In this document: one piece after another, positions 43,419-51,275 of the stretch
How the letters are laid out: each line of letters begins with the position of its first letter
Position numbering within the stretch: position 1 is the first letter of the stretch
Origin: JAOSJL01 sp963704035
GTDB lineage: Bacteria > Actinomycetota > Acidimicrobiia > IMCC26256 > JAOSJL01
Reading direction: 5' to 3'
Assembly: GCA_963704035.1 (NCBI GenBank)
Contig: CAVPGR010000004.1
Span: forward strand, 1,116,001-1,180,000
DNA: 64,000 nt
Program-made: the position numbers and the translations under genes
The notes under the pieces: generated by a model
What the model saw: the letters and a program-made list of their open reading frames with translations, nothing else
What the model was told of the DNA's origin: nothing
Databases searched by the model: none

Positions 43419-44666
43419 CAGCTCCTCCCGGGCGGCAAGCGGTCACCGGTGATCCACTGCCTGACGTCGAACGGTGGTTCATCCGCCGTGGCGTGCCGCA
43501 TTTCATCGCCGACTACAGCGCTTCGCGCGACGTGTTCACCCGGGCGCTTCCGGTCCTTGTCTTTCTGTTCTTCGCTCAGGTTCTGAACGGGGTCAACCTG
43601 GAGGACGAGTGGCCCGTCTGGTTGAACCTCGTCGCACTCGCGGCCAGTACCGCGCTGTTCCTCGGAGCGTGGGCGGCGCTGAACAAGGCCCAGGGTCGCT
43701 CCGCCTTCCAGCGCCCACAAAGCATCGGCGTCCCCGAGCTCGCCGTATTCGTCGTCGTCCCCGCGATCCCGCCGCTGATCTTCGGCGTCCACGAGGGTGA
43801 GGCGCTCAGTGTGCTCCTCGGGAATGTGATCCTGCTCGGACTCGTGTACGTCTTCACGTCGTATGCCGTCGGGAAGCTCATCGGATGGGGGTTCCGGCAA
43901 CTCTGGCGACAGCTCGGCGACGTTCTGGCCCTGGTCGTCGCGCGCGCTTCCGCTCCTGTTGCTCGTGACCACGTTCATGTTCCTCAACGCCGAGGTCTGG
44001 GCCGTGGCGTCCGATCTCGACGGCTGGTTCTTCTGGGCCACCATCGGGCTCTTCATCGGTCTGGCCACTCTCTTCGCCGTGCTGCGACTGCCCCGAGAAC
44101 TGGGAAGCCTCGCCACCTTCGACACGTGGGAGGTCGTGGGCGAGAGGGTCGCCGGTACGCCGGCTCAGGAACTCGTGGGCGACCCCCGCTCACCGCACGT
44201 CCCGACTCCCAAGCTCTCGCGACGGGAGTGGGGAAACGTCGGGCTCTCGCTCCTTTTCACCGAGGCCATCCAGGTAGCGCTCGTGGCGGCGGGGATGTTC
44301 CTCTTCCTGCTGGTGTTCGGGCTCCTCACGGTCACACCGTCGATCCAGAGCCTGTGGACAGGACTGAGCGGTGACGAGCTCGAGATCATCACCGACTTCG
44401 ACCTCGGCGGACGCGAGATCGTGTTCACCTGGGAGCTGCTCAAGGTGTGCGCCTTTCTGGCGTCGTTCTCGGTTCTGTACTTCACCGTGTACCTCCTGAC
44501 GGACCCCACCTACCGCAAGGAGTTCCTCGCCGAGCTGCTCGACGAATTCCGGGTTTCCTTCGCCGTGAGGGCCGTCTACCGCAACGCCATTTCCCAGGGC
44601 GCCTCTCCGGGCGTTTCTCCGGGTGTATCTCCGGCCGGTGAGCCTCCGGGCTCTGGTAGCGTCTGA
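43415..44666 (+). CDS. Multi-spanning membrane protein (reading frame broken near 43940)
   Basis: GTG 43415 overlaps the stop of the preceding membrane protein gene. The first frame gives WFIRRGVPHFIADYSASRDVF and four helices (ALPVLVFLFFAQVLNG, LNLVALAASTALFLGAW, PELAVFVVVPAIPPLIFG, LLGNVILLGLVYVFTSY); at 43933-43950 it shifts into LPLLLLVTTFMFLNAEVWAV and about three more helices up to YFTVYLLTDPTYRKEFLAEL. Joined length is about 416 residues. No family recognised. The tail PGVSPGVSPAGEPPG comes from a 12-bp tandem repeat (44598-44633). Confidence 0.72.
44598..44633. repeat. 12-bp tandem repeat, three copies, at the end of the membrane protein gene
   Basis: Units GGCGCCTCTCCG, GGCGTTTCTCCG and GGTGTATCTCCG lie head to tail and encode repeated GxSP at the C-terminus. 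It is one of several in-frame 12-15 bp expansions near gene ends in this window. Confidence 0.85.
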
Positions 44667-44760
44667 TCAACGTGAGCGCCGACGCGTCTACGTGCCCCTT
44701 TCAGTTCCTTCTCCTGACGCGCGCGGCGTGGAGCACGCCGCGGAACCCAAGGAGGTCGAC

Positions 44761-46047
44761 GTGCCCGGCACGGTGATCGTCGGTACCCAGTGGGGCGACG
44801 AAGGCAAGGGCCGTTTCACGGACTACCTGGCCCGTGAGAGCGACCTCTGTGTGCGGTACCAGGGCGGGCACAACGCCGGCCACACGATCGTCGTCGACGG
44901 CGAGACGTTCGGTCTGCAACTCGTTCCGAGCGGCGTTCTCTACGAGAGCACGACTCCCGTGATCGGAAACGGCGTGGTGGTCGACCCCGAGGTCCTGCTC
45001 GAGGAGCTCGACATGCTCACCGACCGCGGGATCGACGCGAGCCGTCTGCGACTCTCGGGCAACGCGCATCTGATCATGCCCTACCACCAGGAGCTCGACC
45101 GGATGACCGAGCGCTTCCTGGGCAAGGCCAAGATCGGAACCACCCGACGCGGGATCGGCCCCACCTATGCCGACAAGGCCGCCCGCGTCGGCATCCGGGT
45201 GCAGGATCTTCTCGACCCGAAGATCTTCCGCGAGAAGCTCGACCTGGTCCTGCGCGAGAAGAACGGCGTGCTGGCAAAGGTCTACAACCGTCTCCCTCTC
45301 GACGCCGACGAGCTCGCCGAGCGTTACCTCTCCCACGTCCCACGCCTCGAGCCGCTCATCGACGACACGGTCCACCTGGTCCACACCGCGCTCGACGACG
45401 GTCGCGAGGTTCTCTTCGAAGGCGCGCAGGCCACGTTCCTCGACCTCGATCACGGCACGTACCCCTTCGTGACGTCGAGCAACCCGATCGCCGGTGGTGC
45501 ATGCACGGGAGCGGGGGTCGGCCCACGGGCGCTCGACCGCATCATCGGTGTCACCAAGGCGTACACCACTCGTGTGGGAAGCGGGCCGTTCCCCACGGAG
45601 CTGAACGACGCCACCGGAGAACTCCTCGCAGACCGCGGCCACGAGTTCGGCACGAACACGGGGCGTCGACGACGCACGGGCTGGCTCGACGCGGTCATGC
45701 TGCGCCACGCGGTTCGGCTGAACACCTGCACCGAGCTCGCCCTCACGAAACTGGACGTGCTGGCGCCTCTCGAAGAACTGAAGATCTGTGTGGCCTACGA
45801 GGACGACACCGGCACCCGCTACGACCACGTGCCGTACCACCAGTCGGTCCTGCACAAGGTCCGGCCCGTCTACGAGGCCCATCCGGGCTGGGGCTGCGAG
45901 ATCGGGGAGGCGTCGGGATACGACGATCTCCCGGCCGAGGCGCAGAGCTATCTACGTCGGATCGAGGAGCTCGCCGGCGTCCCCATTCCGCTCGTGTCGG
46001 TCGGTCCTGCGCGCGACCAGACCGTGGTCCTCCCGCGGGCCGCCTGA
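44761..46047 (+). CDS. purA: Adenylosuccinate synthetase
   Basis: A 428-residue PurA: VIVGTQWGDEGKGRFTDYLA (P-loop), RYQGGHNAGHTIVV, IGTTRRGIGPTYADKAARVG, FEGAQATFLDLDHGTYPFVT and the RVGSGPFPTEL loop. It makes adenylosuccinate from IMP and aspartate with GTP, the first AMP-specific step. GTG 44761 gives the standard N-terminus; the upstream frame is not PurA-like. It starts the purine gene cluster that runs to 57.8 kb. Confidence 0.97.
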   Translation: MPGTVIVGTQWGDEGKGRFTDYLARESDLCVRYQGGHNAGHTIVVDGETFGLQLVPSGVLYESTTPVIGNGVVVDPEVLLEELDMLTDRGIDASRLRLSGNAHLIMPYHQELDRMTERFLGKAKIGTTRRGIGPTYADKAARVGIRVQDLLDPKIFREKLDLVLREKNGVLAKVYNRLPLDADELAERYLSHVPRLEPLIDDTVHLVHTALDDGREVLFEGAQATFLDLDHGTYPFVTSSNPIAGGACTGAGVGPRALDRIIGVTKAYTTRVGSGPFPTELNDATGELLADRGHEFGTNTGRRRRTGWLDAVMLRHAVRLNTCTELALTKLDVLAPLEELKICVAYEDDTGTRYDHVPYHQSVLHKVRPVYEAHPGWGCEIGEASGYDDLPAEAQSYLRRIEELAGVPIPLVSVGPARDQTVVLPRAA

Positions 46048-46048
46048 G

Positions 46049-47360
46049 GTGGCGGGGCTGAGGGTTCTCGTCCTCGGTGGGGGCGGGCGTGAACACGCGC
46101 TCGCGCTGGTCGTTCGCGCGATCGTCGGCCGTCGACGAGGTGATCGCGGCTCCGGGGAATCCGGGGATGAGAGTGCTCGGGCGCTGCGTGCCGGTCGACG
46201 CCGCTGACCCCAAGGCGGTCACCGCTCTCGCTGCCGAGGTCGACGCCGACCTCGTCGTCGTCGGCCCTGAAGCTCCTCTCGTGGCGGGCGTGGTCGACGC
46301 TCTGGAGACCGATGGCCGCCTCGCGTTCGGTCCCGGAGCAGCGGCGGCCGAACTGGAGGGTTCGAAAGCCTGGATGAAGGGTGTGCTCGCCGATGCAGGG
46401 GTTCCGACGGCCCGCCACGGCGCGTTCACCGACGACCGGGCCGACGAGGCGCTTGCCTTCCTCGACACTCTCGACGACCTCTACGTGGTCAAGACCGACG
46501 GGCTCGCCGCCGGCAAAGGTGTCGTCGTGACCGAATCGCGCAGCGATGCGGCCGATGCCGTGCGCTCGTACCTGTCGGGTGAGGCGTTCGGTGACGCCGG
46601 TCGCACCGTCGTGATCGAAGAGGGCCTCAGCGGTCCGGAGCTTTCGGTGTTGGTGCTGTGCGACGGAGACAACGCGGTGCCGCTCCCCCCGGCGCAGGAC
46701 TTCAAGCGCATCGGGGACGGTGACACCGGTCCGAACACGGGGGGCATGGGCGCCTACTCGCCGGTGCCGGAGGCGCCCATGGCGGTGGTCGACACGGTGA
46801 TGGACTCGGCGGTGCATCCCACCCTCGACGTCCTGCGTGGCCGTGGGATCACCTACCGCGGAGTTCTCTACGCGGGCCTGATGCTCACACTGAAGGGCCC
46901 GAAGGTCCTCGAGTACAACGTGCGCTTCGGCGACCCGGAGTGCCAGGCGGTCGTTCCGCGTCTGGCGAGCGATCTGGCCGTTCACTGCATGGAGGCCGCC
47001 GAGGGCAGGCTTGTCACCCCGGTGGCCGTTCGCGAGGACGCGTGCGTCACTGTGGTGCTGGCGTCCGAGGGGTATCCCGTCTCGCCCCGCACCGGCGATG
47101 TGATCGAGGGGCTCGACGAGGCCGACGCACTCGACGACGTGGCCGTCTTCCACGCGGGAACGAGCGCGGCCGACGGCCGGATCCGCACGTCCGGTGGGCG
47201 TGTGCTGGCGGTGAGCGCACTCGGTTCGGACATCGCAGCGGCCCGATCGCTCGCCTACGCCGCCGCCGACCTGATCGAGTGGCCCGGCGTCCAGTACCGC
47301 CGCGACATCGCCGAGGCGGCGGCGCTCGAGGCCGCCGACCCGAAGATCGCCACCCCGTGA
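46049..47360 (+). CDS. purD: Phosphoribosylamine-glycine ligase (reading frame broken near 46105)
   Basis: GTG 46049 opens AGLRVLVLGGGGREHALA, the PurD N-terminus; one base too many at 46098-46112 shifts the frame, after which WSFARSSAVDEVIAAPGNPG and the rest continue to 47360. The ATP-grasp domain (LYVVKTDGLAAGKGVVVTES, NTGGMGAYSPVP, VLEYNVRFGDPECQ) is intact. Length once joined is about 436 residues. The enzyme makes GAR. As purD has no replacement in the pathway and all other pur genes are intact, a sequence error is the likely cause. Its stop leads into the mini-ORF chain before purB. Confidence 0.9.
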
Positions 47361-47416
47361 TGACAGCGTGATGACACCGTGATGACATCGTGACGCCGAG
47401 GAGGCTCTCGCCGTGA
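47357..47416 (+). other. Chain of four overlapping mini-ORFs linking purD to purB
   Basis: An 11-bp tandem repeat GTGATGACA-GC/-CC/-TC (47357-47389) makes successive tiny ORFs: GTG 47357 to TGA 47371 (MMTA), GTG 47368 to TGA 47382 (MMTP), GTG 47379 to TGA 47393 (MMTS), then GTG 47390 to TGA 47416 (MTPRRLSP). Each stop overlaps the next GTG by GTGA. The first GTG overlaps the purD stop, and the last stop overlaps the purB start at 47413. The purB ribosome site AGGAGG lies inside the last mini-ORF. Translation of the chain is inference. Confidence 0.5.
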
Positions 47417-48753
47417 TTCCCCGCTATTCGCTCCCCGAGATGTCGGAGCTGTTCACCGACGAGGCGCGCCTGTCCACCTGGTTGGAAGTGGAGATCCTGG
47501 CCGTCGAAGGCCGTGCCGCACTCGGTGACGTTCCCGAGGAGGACGCCGCGCAGGTCCGCGAAAAGGCCGCGTTCGACGTGGCGGCCGTCGACGCGCGTGA
47601 GCAGATCACCCAGCACGACGTGGCGGCCTTCGTCGACGTCGTGCAGGAGGCGATCGGCTCTCCGGCTGCCGGATGGTTCCACTACGGCCTGACGTCGTCC
47701 GACGTGGTCGACACGGCCCAGTCGGCGACGCTCACGCGCGCGTGCACCCTTCTGCTCGCCGCGGTCGATGCTCTCGACACCGTCCTCGTGGCTCGGGCCC
47801 GCGAGTTCGCCACCACACCGATGGTCGGGCGTACGCACGGCATCCACGCCGAGCCCACGACGTTCGGTCGCAAGGTCGCCCTCTGGGTGCTCCAACTGCG
47901 GCGCGATCGCGACCGCCTCGTCCGAGCCCGTGACGCGGTGGCCGTCGGCAAGCTCTCGGGGGCGGTCGGCACCTACTCGAACGTCGAGCCCGAGGTGGAG
48001 ACATTCGTGTGCAACCGCTTGGGCCTCACACCCGCGCCGGCCACCCAGGTTCTCGCCCGCGACCGCCATGCGGAGTTCCTGTACGCGTGTGCCTCGCTCG
48101 GCGCCACGATCGAGTCCTTCGCGACGGAGATTCGCCACCTGCAACGCACCGAGGTGGGCGAGGTCTCCGAGCCGTTCGGCACCGGCACCCAGAAGGGTTC
48201 CAGCGCCATGCCCCACAAGCGGAACCCGGTGAAATGCGAACAGCTCTGCGGACTCGCGAGAGTGCTGCGCGGCAACCTCCAGGCGGGAATGGAGAACGTG
48301 GCCCTCTGGCACGAGCGCGACATCTCCCACTCGTCGGTGGAGCGCATCGTTCTCGCCGACTCGGCGACGCTGGCGCACTACATGACAGTGCGGTTCACGA
48401 AGATCGCGCAGGGCATGGTCGTGCACGACGAACGGATGCTGGAGAACCTCGAAGCGTCATTCGGTCTCGTCTTCTCGCAGCCGGTTCTCCTGGCCCTTGT
48501 CGCGTCGGGTGTCACCCGTGACGATGCCTACCGGCTGGTGCAGGCGGCGGCGACGCGCTCATGGGAGGAGCGCCGCCCGTTCCGCGAGATGCTCGACGCC
48601 GACCCCGAGGTCTCGGCTGCGTTGAGCGATGCAGATCTCGACGCCTGCTTCGACCTCGACAAGGCTCTCTCGGGAGCACAGCGGATCTTCGACGACCTCG
48701 ATGCCCTCGACGATCTCGACGATCTCGACGAGCCGGGTGGAACCTCGGCGTGA
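47413..48753 (+). CDS. purB: Adenylosuccinate lyase
   Basis: A 446-residue PurB with HYGLTSSDVVDTAQS, MVGRTHGIHAEPTTFG and the family signature GSSAMPHKRNPVKCE carrying the catalytic serine loop. It acts twice in purine synthesis, releasing fumarate from SAICAR and adenylosuccinate. GTG 47413 is set by AGGAGG eight bases upstream and by the overlap with the last mini-ORF. The C-terminus LDALDDLDDLDEPGG is built from a 9-bp Asp-Leu repeat. Stop overlaps the purC GTG (GTGA). Confidence 0.97.
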   Translation: MIPRYSLPEMSELFTDEARLSTWLEVEILAVEGRAALGDVPEEDAAQVREKAAFDVAAVDAREQITQHDVAAFVDVVQEAIGSPAAGWFHYGLTSSDVVDTAQSATLTRACTLLLAAVDALDTVLVARAREFATTPMVGRTHGIHAEPTTFGRKVALWVLQLRRDRDRLVRARDAVAVGKLSGAVGTYSNVEPEVETFVCNRLGLTPAPATQVLARDRHAEFLYACASLGATIESFATEIRHLQRTEVGEVSEPFGTGTQKGSSAMPHKRNPVKCEQLCGLARVLRGNLQAGMENVALWHERDISHSSVERIVLADSATLAHYMTVRFTKIAQGMVVHDERMLENLEASFGLVFSQPVLLALVASGVTRDDAYRLVQAAATRSWEERRPFREMLDADPEVSAALSDADLDACFDLDKALSGAQRIFDDLDALDDLDDLDEPGGTSA

Positions 48754-49664
48754 GCGCCGCGGGGCCGGTTCACCTCGCGTCGGGCAAGGTCCGCGAGCTC
48801 TACGACGCAGGCGATGGCCGGCTGCTGATCGTCTCGACCGACCGGATCTCGGCGTTCGACGTCGTGATGGCCGAACCCATCCCCGACAAGGGCCGAGCGC
48901 TGACGCAACTCTCGGCGTGGTGGTTCCGCCAGACCGCACGGGCCGTGCCGAATCACTTCATCAGCGTCGATCCCGGTGACTTTCCCGCCGGCACCGATCC
49001 CGACATGGCCGGGCGGGCGATGCTCGTGCGTGCCGCCGAGCCGATCCGCCTCGAGTGCATCGTGCGTGGGCACCTCTTCGGCAGCGCCTGGGCCGAGTAC
49101 GAGGAGAGAGGAAGCGTCAACGGGTTGACGATGCCCGACGGTCTGCGCCAGGCCGACCCGTTACCGGAGCCGATCTTCACACCGAGCACCAAGGCGGAGG
49201 TCGGTCACGACGAGCCCCTCACCCCGGAGCAGGCGACCGATCTCGTGGGCGCCGAGGTCTACGACACCCTGGAGCGGTACTCGCTGGCCCTGTTCGCCCA
49301 CGGTGCCGCGCACGCGGCGAGCTGCGATCTCGTCCTGGCCGACACCAAGTTCGAGTTCGGCGTCATCTCCGGTGAGGGTTCCGGAGATGGCTCCGGGGAT
49401 GGCCCCGAAGAGATCGTCGTCATCGACGAGATCCTGACGTCCGACTCGTCGCGCTACTGGGAACTCGAAACCTACCGACCGGGCACGTCGCCGCCGTCGT
49501 TCGACAAGCAGTTCGTACGCGACTTCCTCGCAGCGCAGGAGTGGGACCGCACGCCGCCACCCCCGCCGCTGCCCCCGGAGGTCGTCGCAGGTACGCGGCA
49601 GCGTTACGTCGAGGCCTACGAACGTCTCACCGGCCTCCCCTTCCAAGATCAGATGCGTCCCTGA
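48750..49664 (+). CDS. purC: SAICAR synthetase
   Basis: A 304-residue PurC of the long type: HLASGKVRELYDAGDGRLLI, STDRISAFDVVMAEPIPDKG, ECIVRGHLFGSAWAEY, LADTKFEFGV and IVVIDEILTSDSSRYW. It joins aspartate to CAIR. A small Gly/Ser/Asp repeat (EGSGDGSGDGPEE, 12-bp DNA units) is inserted between FEFGV and the IDE motif, a surface loop. GTG 48750 overlaps purB. The stop lies inside a 20-bp hairpin. Confidence 0.96.
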   Translation: MSAAGPVHLASGKVRELYDAGDGRLLIVSTDRISAFDVVMAEPIPDKGRALTQLSAWWFRQTARAVPNHFISVDPGDFPAGTDPDMAGRAMLVRAAEPIRLECIVRGHLFGSAWAEYEERGSVNGLTMPDGLRQADPLPEPIFTPSTKAEVGHDEPLTPEQATDLVGAEVYDTLERYSLALFAHGAAHAASCDLVLADTKFEFGVISGEGSGDGSGDGPEEIVVIDEILTSDSSRYWELETYRPGTSPPSFDKQFVRDFLAAQEWDRTPPPPPLPPEVVAGTRQRYVEAYERLTGLPFQDQMRP

Positions 49665-49696
49665 CGCGCGCTATCGCGCGCGTCAGGGACGCATCT
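49651..49696. terminator. Perfect 20-bp inverted repeat covering the purC stop codon
   Basis: AGATGCGTCCCTGACGCGCG (49651-49670) and its exact reverse complement (49677-49696) flank CTATCG; the outer bases of that loop can pair too. The left arm contains the purC stop TGA at 49662-49664. No T-run follows. It separates purC from purS and may limit read-through or set mRNA stability; the following 29 bases carry the purS start region. Confidence 0.6.
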
Positions 49697-49725
49697 CTTG
49701 CGGGTGCGTGCCGTAGGCTGAGCGT

Positions 49726-49995
49726 ATGGCGTTCGTGGCCCACATCGACGTGTCGCTCAAGGCCGGGATTCTCGACCCCCAGGGAGGCGAAATCGAGCGC
49801 GCACTGCCCGCGCTCGGCTACGACAACGTCTCCGACGTGCGGGTCGGCAAGACCATCCGTCTGGTCGTCGACGCACCTGATGCCGCCGGCGCCGAGGCGC
49901 AGGTCGTGGAGATGTGCGACCGGCTGCTCGCCAACCCCGTGATCGAGTCGTATTCGGTGGATCTGGAGCCCGTGCCCGCAGGTTCTTCCGTATGA
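49726..49995 (+). CDS. purS: FGAR amidotransferase small subunit PurS
   Basis: An 89-residue PurS (FVAHIDVSLKAGILDPQGGEIERALPALG read in parts, VRVGKTIRLVVDAPD, ANPVIESYSVDLE). It bridges PurL and PurQ to channel ammonia. Its stop overlaps the purQ ATG (ATGA). Length and sequence are typical. Confidence 0.95.
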   Translation: MAFVAHIDVSLKAGILDPQGGEIERALPALGYDNVSDVRVGKTIRLVVDAPDAAGAEAQVVEMCDRLLANPVIESYSVDLEPVPAGSSV

Positions 49996-50666
49996 GTGCA
50001 CGTGTCGGGGTCGTCGTGTTCCCCGGAACCAACTGTGAGCTCGACGTGGTCCGTTCCCTCGGCGCACTCGGAGGCGATGCCCGTACCGTCTGGCACGGCG
50101 AGAGTGATCTCGGGGATCTCGACGCCGTCGTCATTCCGGGCGGCTTCGCGCACGGCGACTACCTGCGAACGGGCGCCATCGCGCGCTTCTCCCCGGTCAT
50201 GGAGGCCGTGAGCGCGTTCGCGGCGACCGGCGGACCGATCGTGGGGATCTGCAATGGTTTCCAGGTCCTCACCGAAGCCGGGCTCCTTCCCGGCGCACTC
50301 GGCAAGAACGAACACCTGCGCTTCATCTGCCGCAGCGTCGACCTGCGCGTCGAGACCACGACGACACCCCTCACCCATCGTGCCCAGCTCGGATCGGTGT
50401 TGCGGATCCCGGTCAACCACTTCGAGGGCAACTACGTGTGCGACGAGCGCACCCTGGCCGAGTTGCGTGACCAGGACCGTGTCGTGTTCCGTTACGTCGA
50501 CAATCCGAACGGCAGCATCGACGACATCGCGGGGATCTGCAGCGAAGCCCGCAACGTGGTGGGCCTGATGCCGCATCCGGAGCGGGCCTCGGATGCGATT
50601 CTCGGCTCGGCCGACGGTGTGCCGCTGCTGGAATCGCTCCTCACGGCCGCGTCGGTACCTGCCTGA
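49992..50666 (+). CDS. purQ: FGAR amidotransferase glutaminase subunit PurQ
   Basis: A 224-residue class I glutaminase: VGVVVFPGTNCELDVVRSL, IPGGFAHGDYLRTGAI, nucleophile in GPIVGICNGFQVLTEAGLLP, and the His/Glu pair in VGLMPHPERASD. It supplies ammonia to PurL. ATG 49992 overlaps purS. Converges on a small basic protein gene. Confidence 0.97.
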   Translation: MSARVGVVVFPGTNCELDVVRSLGALGGDARTVWHGESDLGDLDAVVIPGGFAHGDYLRTGAIARFSPVMEAVSAFAATGGPIVGICNGFQVLTEAGLLPGALGKNEHLRFICRSVDLRVETTTTPLTHRAQLGSVLRIPVNHFEGNYVCDERTLAELRDQDRVVFRYVDNPNGSIDDIAGICSEARNVVGLMPHPERASDAILGSADGVPLLESLLTAASVPA

Positions 50667-50678
50667 GCGCCTGGCTGA

Positions 50679-50709
50679 GCGCTCGCGCGAGCTCGTTGCA
50701 AGCGAGCGC
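50679..50709. terminator. Probable bidirectional terminator after purQ
   Basis: GCGCTCGC (50679-50686) and GCGAGCGC (50702-50709) form an 8-bp stem with a 15-base loop, followed by GGGAAAACC. It lies between the converging purQ and the basic-protein gene. Confidence 0.45.
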
Positions 50710-50720
50710 GGGAAAACCGG

Positions 50721-51113
50721 TCATGCGCCGCGGGAAACGCCTGCCTTCTTGAGGACGTCGGGCGGGACACCGAGTTCGCGCCAGGCGGCGTAGGAGATCC
50801 CCTTCTGGCTCGAGTAGTCGGCCGCCACCTTCACAAAGGCGGCCTCCTTGGCGCCGTGATCCCCACTGGACTCCATGGCGTTCAACTGCCGGCGCAACTG
50901 CACCACCTTTTCGGCCCACGAGGGACGTCGCCCCGGTGTGGCGTCGGCCAGCTTTGCCTCGGCATCTGCCAGCGCCTTCTCCACAGAGGCCTTCGTGCGC
51001 TTCCGACCACGCTTGGGTTTGTTGTGTTCGAGCGATTCCAGGTACTCGGACACGGCACGGCTCGCGGCCGCCCCACCCTTCTTCGTGCTGCGCTTGGCTG
51101 CCTTCTTCGCCAT
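50721..51113 (-). CDS. Small basic protein, actinobacterial, unknown function
   Basis: A 130-residue protein with a lysine/alanine-rich start (AKKAAKRSTKKGGAAASRAV), a stretch RGRKRTKASVEKALADAEAK likely to form a charged helix, and the conserved-looking end SQKGISYAAWRELGVPPDVL followed by KKAGVSRG. Comparable proteins occur in Acidimicrobiia and other actinobacteria; the basic tail suggests nucleic-acid binding, which is inference. ATG 51113 is chosen over the GTG at 51122. It lies opposite to and between purQ and purL. Confidence 0.72.
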   Translation of the reverse strand: MAKKAAKRSTKKGGAAASRAVSEYLESLEHNKPKRGRKRTKASVEKALADAEAKLADATPGRRPSWAEKVVQLRRQLNAMESSGDHGAKEAAFVKVAADYSSQKGISYAAWRELGVPPDVLKKAGVSRGA

Positions 51114-51275
51114 GGAAAACACTCCCGAGAAGTCGATGAACGAAACCGGAGAAGAGAACGCTAAACGACACGCGAGAGTCCGTCAAAGTCGAAGCAGAAC
51201 ATGCGGTCAATAGGTACCCGATCCGCCGGCCCGTCCGGCGAAGACCACAGCGGAGCAGCCGTTAGGCTCGGCGTG

